A model generated the notes under the pieces. That model did no database searches, was not told the DNA's origin, and saw only the letters and a program-made list of their open reading frames with translations. Made by a program: the position numbers and the translations under genes. 64,000 nt of DNA from Streptomyces olivoverticillatus. GTDB taxonomy: Bacteria; Actinomycetota; Actinomycetes; Streptomycetales; Streptomycetaceae. Location: NCBI RefSeq assembly GCF_014203555.1, contig NZ_JACHJH010000005.1:350225-414224 (forward strand), in the 5' to 3' direction. Shown piece by piece: positions 42,202 to 52,844 of the stretch (position 1 is the first letter of the stretch; each line of letters begins with the position of its first letter).

Positions 42202-42657
42202 CAGGGCGGCCAGTTCGGCCCGCTGGGCGGCGGACAGCTCGGCGAGGATCGCGCGCTCCTGGGCGAGCAGCCCGGCGAGGGCCTGGTCGGCGCGGTCCTG
42301 GCCCTCGCCGGTGAGGCGCACGAGCACGCCGCGCCGGTCGCTGGGGTCGGGCTCGCGCTGGACGAGGCCCTTCTTGGCGAGCCGGTCGATGCGGTTGGTC
42401 ATGGTGCCCGAGGTGACCAGGGTCTGAGTGAGCAGCTGCCCGGGAGAGAGCTGGTAGGGCGCGCCGGCGCGCCGCAGCGCGGTCAGGACGTCGAACTCCC
42501 AGGGCTCCAGCTCGTGCTCGGAGAAGGCGATGCGCCGCGCCCGGTCGAGGTGGCGGGCCAGCCTGCTGACGCGGCTGAGCACCTCGAGTGGTTCCACGTC
42601 GAGGTCAGGGCGCTCCCGGCGCCACGCTGCGACCAGCCGATCGACCTCGTCCTCCAT
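42160..42657 (-). CDS. tamR: MarR-family regulator, TamR-like
   Basis: This 165-residue protein has a winged helix: LEPWEFDVLTALRRAGAPYQ, then LSPGQLLTQTLVTSGTMTNR, IDRLAKKGLVQREPDPSDRR (recognition helix and wing) and GVLVRLTGEG. It is divergent from a trans-aconitate methyltransferase gene, the arrangement known in S. coelicolor, where TamR responds to trans-aconitate and citrate and controls tam and aconitase. A perfect palindrome (42692-42705) sits between the two genes. The name is assigned by context and family. It overlaps the LuxR gene by 42 bp at its 3' end. Confidence 0.82.
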   Translation of the reverse strand: MEDEVDRLVAAWRRERPDLDVEPLEVLSRVSRLARHLDRARRIAFSEHELEPWEFDVLTALRRAGAPYQLSPGQLLTQTLVTSGTMTNRIDRLAKKGLVQREPDPSDRRGVLVRLTGEGQDRADQALAGLLAQERAILAELSAAQRAELAALLRQLTAPFDNVPG

Positions 42658-42691
42658 GCGATCAGTGTAGTTGGTCTGTCGACATGAAGTC

Positions 42692-42705
42692 TCTTGACGT
42701 CAAGA
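42692..42705. promoter_or_regulatory. Perfect 14-bp palindrome, probable TamR operator
   Basis: TCTTGACGTCAAGA is identical on both strands, with A/T-rich flanks (ATAAAT). It lies 35 bp before the tamR start and 90 bp before tam, where one dimer could control both. Confidence 0.65.
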
Positions 42706-42794
42706 TAAATATGTGGAGATCCTGGGGTGCCGGCGGGGGAATGTCTCCCGCAGCGGCCGATCCCGCACGTCCGCACCCTCCGGGAGGCTCCACC

Positions 42795-43643
42795 GTGCAC
42801 CGCTCACCCGCCTGGGACCCCGGGCAGTACCTGCGCCACTCCGGGCACCGGACCCGCCCCTTCCACGACCTGCTCGCCCGCATCCCCGAGCCGCCCGGCC
42901 GCGGCCGCCCGCTTCGCATCGCCGACCTCGGCTGCGGTGCGGGCAATGTCACCGCGCTGCTCGCCGAGCGCTGGCCGGCCGCCCGCATCACCGGGCTCGA
43001 CAACTCGGCCGACATGCTGCGCGAGGCCCGCGCCCACGCCGGGCCCACGCCCGGTGGCGGCCGGCTGGACTTCGCCCCCGCGGACCTCACCGACTGGGTC
43101 CCGGACGAGGCGTACGACCTCATCGTCTCGAACGCGGCCCTCCAGTGGGTGCCGGGCCATGCCGAGTCCTTCCCGGCGTGGCTGGCGGCGCTGGCGCCCG
43201 GCGGCACGTTCGCCTTCCAGGTGCCGGGCAACGGGGACGCGCCGAGCCACGCCCTGCTGCGGGAGCTGTGCGCCTCGCCGCGCTGGCGCGACCGGCTCGG
43301 CGACGCCGGCCGCCGTACGGTCGAGGTCCTCGACCCCGCCGACTACCTGGCCCGCCTTGCCGCGCTGGGCTGCGCGGTGGATGCCTGGGAGACGACGTAC
43401 GTACACGTGCTGCCGGGTGCGGACCCGGTCCTCGACTGGGTCAAGGGCACGGGCCTGCGCCCGGTGCTGACGGCTCTAGCCGACGACCCGGAGGCGACGG
43501 AGGAGTTCCTGACCGCTTACCGGGCTCGCCTGCGCGAGGCGTACCCGGCCGGCCCGCACGGCACGGTCTTCCCCTTCCGCCGAGTCTTCGTGGTGGCCGT
43601 CACGCCGAGCGGTGCCCGGCATGCGGGGCACCCCACGGCTTGA
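42795..43643 (+). CDS. tam: Trans-aconitate 2-methyltransferase
   Basis: This 282-residue SAM-dependent enzyme methylates trans-aconitate, an inhibitor of aconitase, and so protects the TCA cycle. It starts VHRSPAWDPGQYLRHSGHRT; the SAM motif is LRIADLGCGAGNVTALLAER, followed by ITGLDNSADMLREARAHA. LIVSNAALQWVPGHAESFPA and GGTFAFQVPGNGDAPSHALL are the parts that identify Tam. The GTG at 42795 has gggagg seven bases upstream; the ATG readings upstream overlap the operator. A bidirectional hairpin follows. Confidence 0.9.
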   Translation: MHRSPAWDPGQYLRHSGHRTRPFHDLLARIPEPPGRGRPLRIADLGCGAGNVTALLAERWPAARITGLDNSADMLREARAHAGPTPGGGRLDFAPADLTDWVPDEAYDLIVSNAALQWVPGHAESFPAWLAALAPGGTFAFQVPGNGDAPSHALLRELCASPRWRDRLGDAGRRTVEVLDPADYLARLAALGCAVDAWETTYVHVLPGADPVLDWVKGTGLRPVLTALADDPEATEEFLTAYRARLREAYPAGPHGTVFPFRRVFVVAVTPSGARHAGHPTA

Positions 43644-43701
43644 GGCCGGTCCGGCACCGCCGGACTCCGCCGTCATGGCCGGTCGCCGCTGCGGCGGAAA
43701 G

Positions 43702-43722
43702 AAGGGTGCGGACCGCACCCTT
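43702..43722. terminator. Bidirectional hairpin between tam and the TetR gene
   Basis: The 10-bp arms AAGGGTGCGG and CCGCACCCTT flank one base. It lies between convergent genes ending at 43643 and 43742. Confidence 0.7.
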
Positions 43723-43741
43723 CACCCCGCGGGACGGGCCG

Positions 43742-44440
43742 TCAGGCCTTGCGGTGGCCCACCAGGCGTGGCTTCGCCTCCAGGCCGTCCAGGCCGTGCC
43801 ACGCCAGATTCACCAGGTGCGCCGCCACCTCCGCCTTCTTCGGCTTGCGGACGTCCAGCCACCACTGGCCCGTCAGGGCCACCATGCCGACCAGCGCCTG
43901 GGCGTAGAGCGGGGCGAGCTTGGGGTCGAAGCCGCGGGCCTTGAACTCCAGGCCCAGGATGTCCTCGACCTGGGTGGCGATGTCGCTGATCAGAGAGGCG
44001 AAGGTGCCCGTCGACTGTGCGACGGGGGAGTCGCGGACCAGGATGCGGAAGCCGTCCGTGAACGTCTCGATGTAGTCCAGCAGGGCGAACGCCGCCTGCT
44101 CCAGCAGCTCCCGCGGGTGCCCGGCCGTCAGCGCGCCCGTCACCATGTCCAGCAGCTGCCGCATCTCGCGGTCGACCACCACCGCGTACAGCCCCTCCTT
44201 GCCGCCGAAGTGCTCGTAGACCACCGGCTTGGAGACCCCGGCCTTCGCCGCGATCTCCTCCACGGACGTGCCCTCGAAGCCCCGCTCGGCGAAGAGCGTG
44301 CGACCGATGTCCAGCAGCTGCTCCCGGCGCTCCGCACCCGTCATCCGCACCCGGCGGGGCCGGGAGCGTCTGGTACCCGGCTTCGGGGCCTGGTTCTTGT
44401 CACCGGTGGTACTGCTGTCGATCGCCACGCCGTCAATCAT
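43742..44440 (-). CDS. TetR-family regulator, probably of the adjacent desaturase
   Basis: This is about 232 residues. The DNA-binding domain is MTGAERREQLLDIGRTLFAE, then RGFEGTSVEEIAAKAGVSKP and VVYEHFGGKEGLYAVVVDRE. The remaining helices would bind a ligand. A basic, disordered N-terminus of about 40 residues precedes it, so the start is uncertain: ATG 44440 is used, and GTG codons at 44425, 44458 and 44467 are alternatives. It lies just downstream of the fatty acid desaturase gene on the same strand. The tandem repeats at 45481-45510 are candidate sites. It may control membrane lipid unsaturation. Confidence 0.78.
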   Translation of the reverse strand: MIDGVAIDSSTTGDKNQAPKPGTRRSRPRRVRMTGAERREQLLDIGRTLFAERGFEGTSVEEIAAKAGVSKPVVYEHFGGKEGLYAVVVDREMRQLLDMVTGALTAGHPRELLEQAAFALLDYIETFTDGFRILVRDSPVAQSTGTFASLISDIATQVEDILGLEFKARGFDPKLAPLYAQALVGMVALTGQWWLDVRKPKKAEVAAHLVNLAWHGLDGLEAKPRLVGHRKA

Positions 44441-44447
44441 GCCTCCC

Positions 44448-45452
44448 TCAGCTGCCACCGGGGGCACCAGCGGCAGCTTCCCGCTTCCCTGCGGGGGTGC
44501 GGCGGGACTCGATGCGGCCGGCGTCCGGCCAGCGCACGTCGTACGCCCAGCCGGCCCGTTCGAACCAGCGGATGAGGCGGGCGCTGGAGTCCAGCTGGCC
44601 CCTCAGCACGCCGTGCCGGGCCGAGGTCGGGTCGGCGTGGTGGAGGTTGTGCCAGGACTCGCCGCAGGAGAGCACGGCCAGCCACCACACGTTGCCCGAG
44701 CGGTCGCGGGACTTGAAGGGGCGCTTGCCGACCGCGTGGCAGATCGAATTGATCGACCAGGTCACGTGGTGCAGCAGTGCCACCCGCACCAGCGAGCCCC
44801 AGAAGAAGGCCGTGAGCGCCCCCTGCCACGACCAGGTGGCCAGGCCGCCGACCAGCGGCGGGACCAGCAGCGAGACCGTCGTCCACAGCACGAACTGCCG
44901 GGAGACCGCCCGGATCGCCGGGTCCTTGATCAGATCCGGGGCGTACTTCTGCTGCGGCGTCTGCTCCTCGTCGAACATCCAGCCGACGTGGGCCCACCAC
45001 AGGCCCTTCATCAGCGCCGGAACCGTCTCGCCGTAGCGCCACGGGGAGTGCGGGTCGCCCTCGGCGTCGGAGAACTTGTGGTGCTTGCGGTGATCCGCCA
45101 CCCAGCGCACCAGGGGTCCTTCCACCGCCAGCGACCCCATCACCGCCAGCGCGATCCGCAGCGGCCGCTTGGCCTTGAAGGAGCCATGGGTGAAGTAGCG
45201 GTGGAAGCCGATCGTGATGCCGTGGCAGCCGATGTAGTACATCGCCACCAGCAGGCCGAGATCCAGCCAGCTCACACCCCAGCCCCAGGCCAGCGGGACG
45301 GCGGCGAGCAGTGCGACGAACGGAACGGCGATGAAGAGCAGCAGCGTGATCTGCTCGACCGAACGCTTGCTGTCACCACCCAGCGTGCCGATGGGCAGCG
45401 GGGTCTCCTGGGCCTTCGGCGCAGATTCGATCACGTCGGGGCTTGCAGTCAT
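44448..45452 (-). CDS. Acyl-CoA/fatty acid delta-9-type desaturase
   Basis: This 334-residue membrane di-iron enzyme inserts a double bond in fatty acyl chains. The three His boxes are present: HRYFTH (in GITIGFHRYFTHGSF), HRKHH (in VADHRKHHKFSDAEGDPHSP) and HNLHH (in GESWHNLHHADPTSARHG). Hydrophobic helices surround them (LLLFIAVPFVALLAAVPLAW and others). Homologues include bacterial stearoyl-CoA-9-desaturases. The ATG at 45452 starts MTASPDVIESAPKAQET. The upstream region carries two tandem 15-bp repeats, and the TetR gene follows directly. Confidence 0.9.
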   Translation of the reverse strand: MTASPDVIESAPKAQETPLPIGTLGGDSKRSVEQITLLLFIAVPFVALLAAVPLAWGWGVSWLDLGLLVAMYYIGCHGITIGFHRYFTHGSFKAKRPLRIALAVMGSLAVEGPLVRWVADHRKHHKFSDAEGDPHSPWRYGETVPALMKGLWWAHVGWMFDEEQTPQQKYAPDLIKDPAIRAVSRQFVLWTTVSLLVPPLVGGLATWSWQGALTAFFWGSLVRVALLHHVTWSINSICHAVGKRPFKSRDRSGNVWWLAVLSCGESWHNLHHADPTSARHGVLRGQLDSSARLIRWFERAGWAYDVRWPDAGRIESRRTPAGKREAAAGAPGGS

Positions 45453-45480
45453 GGGTTCCCTCAGGGGGGTCGGGACATGG

Positions 45481-45510
45481 CTACGGTTCCGTAACCTACG
45501 GCTTCGTAAG
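45481..45510 (-). promoter_or_regulatory. Two tandem 15-bp operator-like repeats upstream of the desaturase
   Basis: CTACGGTTCCGTAAC and CTACGGCTTCGTAAG are adjacent and 12 of 15 bases are equal. Each contains an inverted repeat (TACGG-TT-CCGTA; TACG-GCTT-CGTA). They lie 28 bp before the desaturase start and suit two TetR dimers. Confidence 0.6.
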
Positions 45511-45659
45511 TATGGCAGGGCGAAGCCCATGGGCAAGAGGGCTGCGGCACAGGCTGCGCGTCGGTCGCGCGGACGGGGGAGACCTATGCTGGTGCCGTCG
45601 GACAGCGCGGTCCGCCACCCCTCCAGACGTGCTCGGAAACACCGCAAGGAGCCGCACCT

Positions 45660-48383
<2,724 letters not shown>

Positions 48384-48390
48384 GGCCGGT

Positions 48391-48414
48391 GGGGTGGGGC
48401 CCCGGCCCCACCCC
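48391..48414 (+). terminator. GC-rich hairpin after ppc
   Basis: GGGGTGGGGCC and GGCCCCACCCC form an 11-bp stem around two bases, 7 bp after the ppc stop. Confidence 0.7.
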
Positions 48415-48425
48415 TTCGCCGTTTC

Positions 48426-48491
48426 CCGGGGCTGCGCCCCGGACTCCCTCATCGCGGCTCCGCCGCTCGGCCTCAAACGCCGGCCGGGCTG
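48426..48491. repeat. Streptomyces-type intergenic palindromic repeat
   Basis: Two small hairpins (CCGGGGC-TGC-GCCCCGG at 48426-48442 and GCGGC-TCC-GCCGC at 48454-48466) are followed by CTCAAACGCCGGCCGGGCTG. This combination recurs between convergent genes in many Streptomyces genomes (from memory). Confidence 0.55.
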
Positions 48492-48501
48492 AAGTTGCCT
48501 C

Positions 48502-49092
48502 TTACGAGTTGTACGTGCCCTGCGCCCGCTCGAGCCCGTCCAGGATCAGGGACTCCACCGCGTCGGCGGCCCGGTCGACCTGGTAGTCGAGCTCCTTGCG
48601 CTCCGTGGAGGAGAAGTCCTTGAGGACGAAGTCCGCGACCGGCATGCGCCCCGGCGGCCGCCCGATGCCGAACCGCACCCGGCAGTAGTCCGGGCCCATC
48701 GCCTTGGTGATGGACTTCAGGCCGTTGTGCCCGTTGTCACCGCCGCCGACCTTCAGCCGCAGCGTGCCGTAGTCGATGTCCAGCTCGTCGTGGACGGCGA
48801 CGATGCGGCCCACCGGCACCTTGTAGAAGTCGCGCAGCGCCGCCGTGGGCCCGCCGGACAGATTCATGAAGGACATGGGCTTGGCGACGACCACCCGGCG
48901 GCCGGTGGGGCCCGGGGCGCCGAGGCGGCCCTCCACGACCTGTGCGCGCGCCTTGTGTGCCTTGAACTTGGCGCCCATCCGCTCCGCGAGCAGGTCGGCC
49001 ACCATGAAGCCCACGTTGTGGCGGTTGCCCGCGTACTCGGGCCCGGGGTTGCCGAGGCCCACGATCAGCCAGGGGCTGGAGTCGTCCGTCAT
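48502..49092 (-). CDS. pth: Peptidyl-tRNA hydrolase
   Basis: This 196-residue enzyme frees tRNA from stalled peptidyl-tRNA. It has WLIVGLGNPGPEYAGNRHNV with the catalytic His, VVVAKPMSFMNLSG, IVAVHDELDIDYGTLRLKVG and GGDNGHNGLKSITKAMG, all conserved. The ATG at 49092 has aaggag eight bases upstream; the ATG two codons earlier is too close to that site. It is the last gene of the glmU, prs, rplY, pth strand; a hairpin separates it from rplY. Confidence 0.94.
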   Translation of the reverse strand: MTDDSSPWLIVGLGNPGPEYAGNRHNVGFMVADLLAERMGAKFKAHKARAQVVEGRLGAPGPTGRRVVVAKPMSFMNLSGGPTAALRDFYKVPVGRIVAVHDELDIDYGTLRLKVGGGDNGHNGLKSITKAMGPDYCRVRFGIGRPPGRMPVADFVLKDFSSTERKELDYQVDRAADAVESLILDGLERAQGTYNS

Positions 49093-49112
49093 CTGCATGT
49101 CTCCTTCATAGC

Positions 49113-49152
49113 CAACCGCCGCCCCGCTCCAACGGGAGCGGGGCGGCGGTTG
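49113..49152 (-). terminator. 18-bp hairpin between rplY and pth
   Basis: CAACCGCCGCCCCGCTCC pairs perfectly with its complement across a four-base loop. It lies 26 bp after the rplY stop and directly before the pth ribosome-binding site, so it may attenuate rather than stop transcription. Confidence 0.75.
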
Positions 49153-49178
49153 CAAAGAAAAGCCGGGAAGGGCGAGGC

Positions 49179-49748
49179 TCAGGCCTCGACGCCCTCGGCC
49201 TCGGCGGCCTGGCCGGCGACGACGTGCAGCACGACGGCCTCGGCGTCAACGGCGAGGGAGACGCCGGCGGGCAGGGTGACGTCCTTGGCCAGGACGGAGG
49301 CACCGGCCTCCAGGCCCGCGACGGAGACGGTGACGGCCTCGGGGATGTGGGTGGCCTCGGCCTCGACCGGCAGGGCGGTCAGGGTGTGCTCCAGCAGGTT
49401 GCCGCCCGGGGCCAGCTCGCCCTCGGTGTGGACCGGAACCTCGACGGTGACCTTCTCGCCGCGCTTGACGACCAGCAGGTCGACGTGGACCAGGAAGCCC
49501 TTGAGCGCGTCACGCTGGATCTGCTTGGGGATGACCAGCTCGTTGCGGCCCTCGATGTCCAGGGAGAGCAGGACGTTGGGGGTCTTGAGCGCCATCATCA
49601 GGTCGTGGCCCGGCAGGGTCACGTGAACGGGCTCGCCGCCGTGGCCGTAGACGACGGCGGGGACCTGGCCGGCGACGCGGGCGCGGCGGGCGAAGCCCTT
49701 GCCGAACTCGGTGCGGACCTGGGCGGGGATCTTGACCTCGGCGGTCAT
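49179..49748 (-). CDS. rplY: 50S ribosomal protein L25 (Ctc-type)
   Basis: This 189-residue protein has an L25 5S-rRNA-binding domain (MTAEVKIPAQVRTEFGKGFA, RRARVAGQVPAVVYGHGGEP; residues 1-95) plus the C-terminal TL5/Ctc beta domain (about 96-180), ending in an acidic Ala/Glu tail. The long form is typical of actinobacteria. The ATG follows cgaggagtgcacc. It lies downstream of prs with a terminator-like hairpin between. Confidence 0.93.
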   Translation of the reverse strand: MTAEVKIPAQVRTEFGKGFARRARVAGQVPAVVYGHGGEPVHVTLPGHDLMMALKTPNVLLSLDIEGRNELVIPKQIQRDALKGFLVHVDLLVVKRGEKVTVEVPVHTEGELAPGGNLLEHTLTALPVEAEATHIPEAVTVSVAGLEAGASVLAKDVTLPAGVSLAVDAEAVVLHVVAGQAAEAEGVEA

Positions 49749-49847
49749 GGTGCACTCCTCGTGAACAGACGGACTGTGGATCGGTTACCCGGCCCACGAC
49801 AGGCCTGCTACGAAGAGCGCGTCGATAACGGACAGCCGCACAAAAGC

Positions 49848-49902
49848 GGACGGCCTCCCTCGCCGAGCAACTCGAGGAGTCTACCCGGCGGGGAGGCCGT
49901 CC
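49848..49902 (-). terminator. Extended hairpin after prs
   Basis: The 12-bp outer arms GGACGGCCTCCC/GGGAGGCCGTCC and inner arms CGCCG/CGGCG enclose a loop of about 20 bases. It lies 50 bp downstream of the prs stop. Confidence 0.7.
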
Positions 49903-49952
49903 AGAAATCGATCAGTACGTCAGTGCGAGACGCCGGTACGACCGAATGATCG

Positions 49953-50930
49953 TTACGCCTGCTCGTCGAAGAGGCTCGTGACCGAACCGTCCTCGAACAC
50001 CTCGCGGACCGCGCGCGCGATCGTCGGCGCGATGGAGAGCACCGTGATCTTGTCGAGCTCGAGCTCGTTCGGCGTGGGCAGGGTGTTGGTGAAGACGAAC
50101 TCGCTCACCTTGGAGTTCTTCAGGCGGTCCGCGGCCGGGCCGGAGAGCACGCCGTGCGTGGCGGTGACGATGACGTCGGCGGCGCCGTGCGCGAAGAGCG
50201 CGTCGGCGGCGGCGCAGATGGTGCCACCGGTGTCGATCATGTCGTCGACGAGCACGCAGACGCGGCCCTCGACGTCACCGACGACCTCGTGGACGGTGAC
50301 CTGGTTGGCCACGTCCTTGTCACGGCGCTTGTGGACGATCGCCAGCGGCGCGCCGAGGCGGTCGCACCAGCGGTCGGCGACGCGCACCCGGCCGGCGTCG
50401 GGGGAGACGACGGTGAGCTTGTCGCGGTCGACCTTCGCGCCCACGTAGTCCGCGAGGATCGGCAGCGCGAACAGGTGGTCCACGGGTCCGTCGAAGAAGC
50501 CCTGGATCTGGTCGGTGTGCAGGTCGACCGTGAGGATGCGGTCGGCACCGGCCGTCTTGAACAGGTCGGCGATCAGACGGGCCGAGATGGGCTCGCGGCC
50601 GCGGTGCTTCTTGTCCTGGCGGGCGTAGCCGTAGAACGGCACGATCACGGTGATGCTCCGGGCCGAGGCCCGCTTGAGAGCATCGATCATGATCAGCTGC
50701 TCCATCACCCACTTGTTGATCGGAGCGGTGTGGCTCTGCATGAGGAAGCAGTCCGCACCGCGGGCCGACTCCTGGAAGCGGACGTAGATCTCACCGTTGG
50801 CGAAGTCGAAGGCCTTGGTCGGGACCAGGCCGACCCCCAGCTGGTGAGCGACCTCCTCGGCAAGCTCGGGGTGGGCGCGGCCGGAGAAGAGCATCAGCTT
50901 CTTCTCGCCGGTCGTCTTGATCCCGGTCAC
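49953..50930 (-). CDS. prs: Ribose-phosphate pyrophosphokinase
   Basis: This 325-residue enzyme makes PRPP for nucleotide, histidine and tryptophan synthesis. KKLMLFSGRAHPELAEEVAH is at the start. FANGEIYVRFQESARGADCF, VPFYGYARQDKKHRGREPIS (ATP loop), LTVDLHTDQIQGFFDGPVDH and CVLVDDMIDTGGTICAAADA (PRPP-binding loop) are all conserved. The GTG at 50928-50930 has ggagac six bases upstream; the longer reading has no homology. It follows glmU by 91 bp. Confidence 0.94.
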   Translation of the reverse strand: MTGIKTTGEKKLMLFSGRAHPELAEEVAHQLGVGLVPTKAFDFANGEIYVRFQESARGADCFLMQSHTAPINKWVMEQLIMIDALKRASARSITVIVPFYGYARQDKKHRGREPISARLIADLFKTAGADRILTVDLHTDQIQGFFDGPVDHLFALPILADYVGAKVDRDKLTVVSPDAGRVRVADRWCDRLGAPLAIVHKRRDKDVANQVTVHEVVGDVEGRVCVLVDDMIDTGGTICAAADALFAHGAADVIVTATHGVLSGPAADRLKNSKVSEFVFTNTLPTPNELELDKITVLSIAPTIARAVREVFEDGSVTSLFDEQA

Positions 50931-51021
50931 AGTGCAGTCTCCTTGAGAGCTGATTTTTCGAAGAAGGGCACTTTGTGTGCGCTTATCACGGTACGCCGTG
51001 CGCGGCCGTCCCGTGTCACGC

Positions 51022-52476
51022 TCACTGCTCGCCGTCGGTCTCCCGGCGAGCTTCGGAAGCGGCCTGTGCGGCGGCGCTCCCGGGGCGCTTACGAGCCACC
51101 CAGCCCTCGATATTCCGCTGCTGGCCGCGTGCGACGGCCAGCGAACCCGGGGGCACATCCTTGGTGATGACCGAGCCCGCGGCGGTGTAGGCGCCGTCCC
51201 CGATCGTGACAGGAGCCACAAACATGTTGTCCGAGCCGGTGCGGCAGTGCGAGCCGATGGTGGTGTGGTGCTTGTTGACGCCGTCGTAGTTCACGAAGAC
51301 GCTGGCGGCACCGATGTTGCTGTACTCGCCGATCGTGGCGTCGCCCACGTAGGACAGGTGCGGCACCTTGGTGCCCTCGCCGATCTCGGCGTTCTTCATC
51401 TCGACGTAGGCGCCGGCCTTGGACTTCACGCCGAGCCGGGTGCCGGGGCGCAGGTAGGCGAACGGGCCGACGGTGGCGTCCTCGCCGATCAGTGCGGAGT
51501 CGGCGACGGTGTTGTCCACGCGGGCGCCGGCGCCGACGGAGGTGTCCTTGAGGCGGGTGTTGGGGCCGACCTCGCAGCCCGCCGCCAGGTGGGTCGCGCC
51601 CAGCAGCTGGGTGCCGGGGTGGACGAGCGCGTCCGGGCCGAAGGTCACGGTGACGTCGACCCAGGTCGACGCCGGGTCCACGACGGTCACGCCGCTCATC
51701 ATCGCGGCGTGCAGCAGGCGCTCGTTGAGCAGCTTGCGGGCCTCGGCGAGCTGGACGCGGTTGTTGATGCCGAGGATCTCGCGGTGGTCGGCCGCCACGG
51801 CCGCCCCGACCCGGTGCCCGGCCTCGCGCAGGATGCCCAGGACGTCGGTGAGGTACTCCTCGCCCTGGCTGTTGTCGGTGCGGACCTTGCCGAGGGCGTC
51901 GGCCAGCAGCTGGGCGTCGAAGGCGAACACACCGGAGTTGATCTCGCGGATGGCGCGCTGGGCGTCGGTGGCGTCCTTGTGCTCGACGATCGCGGTCACG
52001 GCGCCGCTGTCGTCGCGGACGATGCGCCCGTAGCCGGTGGAGTCCGGCACCTCGGCGGTGAGCACGGTCACGGCGTTGCCGTCGGCGGCGTGGGTGCCGG
52101 ACAGGCGCGCGAGGGTCTCGCCGGTGAGCAGCGGGGTGTCGCCGCAGACGACGACCACGGTGCCGTCGAGGGTCACGCCGTCGCGGGAGAGCTCTTCCAG
52201 GCCCATGCGCACGGCGTGGCCGGTGCCGTTCTGCTCGTACTGGACGGCGGTGCGGACGCCGGGGTCGATCTCGGCGAGGTGCGCGGAGACCTTCTCGCGG
52301 GCGTGCCCGACGATGACGACGAGGTGCTCGGGGTCCAGCTCGCGGGCGGCGGCGACGACGTGCCCGACGAGGGAGCGGCCGCAGATCGCGTGCAGGACCT
52401 TGGGGGTCGCCGACTTCATGCGGGTGCCCTCACCCGCTGCGAGGACGACGACGGCTGCCGGGCGGTTGGCGCTCAC
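51022..52476 (-). CDS. glmU: Bifunctional GlcN-1-P acetyltransferase / GlcNAc-1-P uridylyltransferase
   Basis: This 484-residue enzyme makes UDP-GlcNAc for the cell wall. The N-terminal pyrophosphorylase domain has VVVLAAGEGTRMKSATPKVL (residues about 8-27), then VVCGDTPLL. The C-terminal left-handed beta-helix has hexapeptide repeats and the acetyltransferase His/Lys region KAGAYVEMKNAEIGEGTKVP, then NIGAASVFVNYDGVNKHHTT. The GTG at 52474-52476 begins VSANRPAAVVVLAAGEG after gaaggg. It lies downstream of tRNA-Gln on the same strand. Confidence 0.94.
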   Translation of the reverse strand: MSANRPAAVVVLAAGEGTRMKSATPKVLHAICGRSLVGHVVAAARELDPEHLVVIVGHAREKVSAHLAEIDPGVRTAVQYEQNGTGHAVRMGLEELSRDGVTLDGTVVVVCGDTPLLTGETLARLSGTHAADGNAVTVLTAEVPDSTGYGRIVRDDSGAVTAIVEHKDATDAQRAIREINSGVFAFDAQLLADALGKVRTDNSQGEEYLTDVLGILREAGHRVGAAVAADHREILGINNRVQLAEARKLLNERLLHAAMMSGVTVVDPASTWVDVTVTFGPDALVHPGTQLLGATHLAAGCEVGPNTRLKDTSVGAGARVDNTVADSALIGEDATVGPFAYLRPGTRLGVKSKAGAYVEMKNAEIGEGTKVPHLSYVGDATIGEYSNIGAASVFVNYDGVNKHHTTIGSHCRTGSDNMFVAPVTIGDGAYTAAGSVITKDVPPGSLAVARGQQRNIEGWVARKRPGSAAAQAASEARRETDGEQ

Positions 52477-52609
52477 GGGTGTGCCCTTCGGCTTCGAGGG
52501 GGTGGACACCCGCAGGATACCGGGGCTTAAGAGGGGGGAAACGCGCGCGGGTCCCGGCCAGTGCGGCCGGAACCCGGTGAGGCGGTCTTCGGGCTCCCCT
52601 GCCAGGAAG

Positions 52610-52681
52610 CTCCCCCGCCAGGACTCGAACCTGGAAAGACGGCACCAAAAACCGTTGTGTTGCCAATTACACCACAGGGGA
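52610..52681 (-). tRNA. tRNA-Gln (anticodon TTG)
   Basis: The 72-base cloverleaf begins TCCCCTG and closes with CGGGGGA plus discriminator G. The anticodon loop is TTTTGGT, giving TTG, and the T-arm contains GGTTCGAGTCC. CCA is not encoded. tRNA-Gln beside glmU is usual in Streptomyces. Confidence 0.92.
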
Positions 52682-52844
52682 TGGAAAAGCGGCCTAAACC
52701 GGACACCTTGTCAGGCTGTCGACCTTGCTGGCAACACTATGCCGTACCGTCGGCCCTCGACGCGACGGTATGCGGGCGGACGGCCGGTTCCGGCCCCCCG
52801 AGGTCGTCGGAAAACCGATGGCGGCCGCCCGTAGTCTGGGTGGT

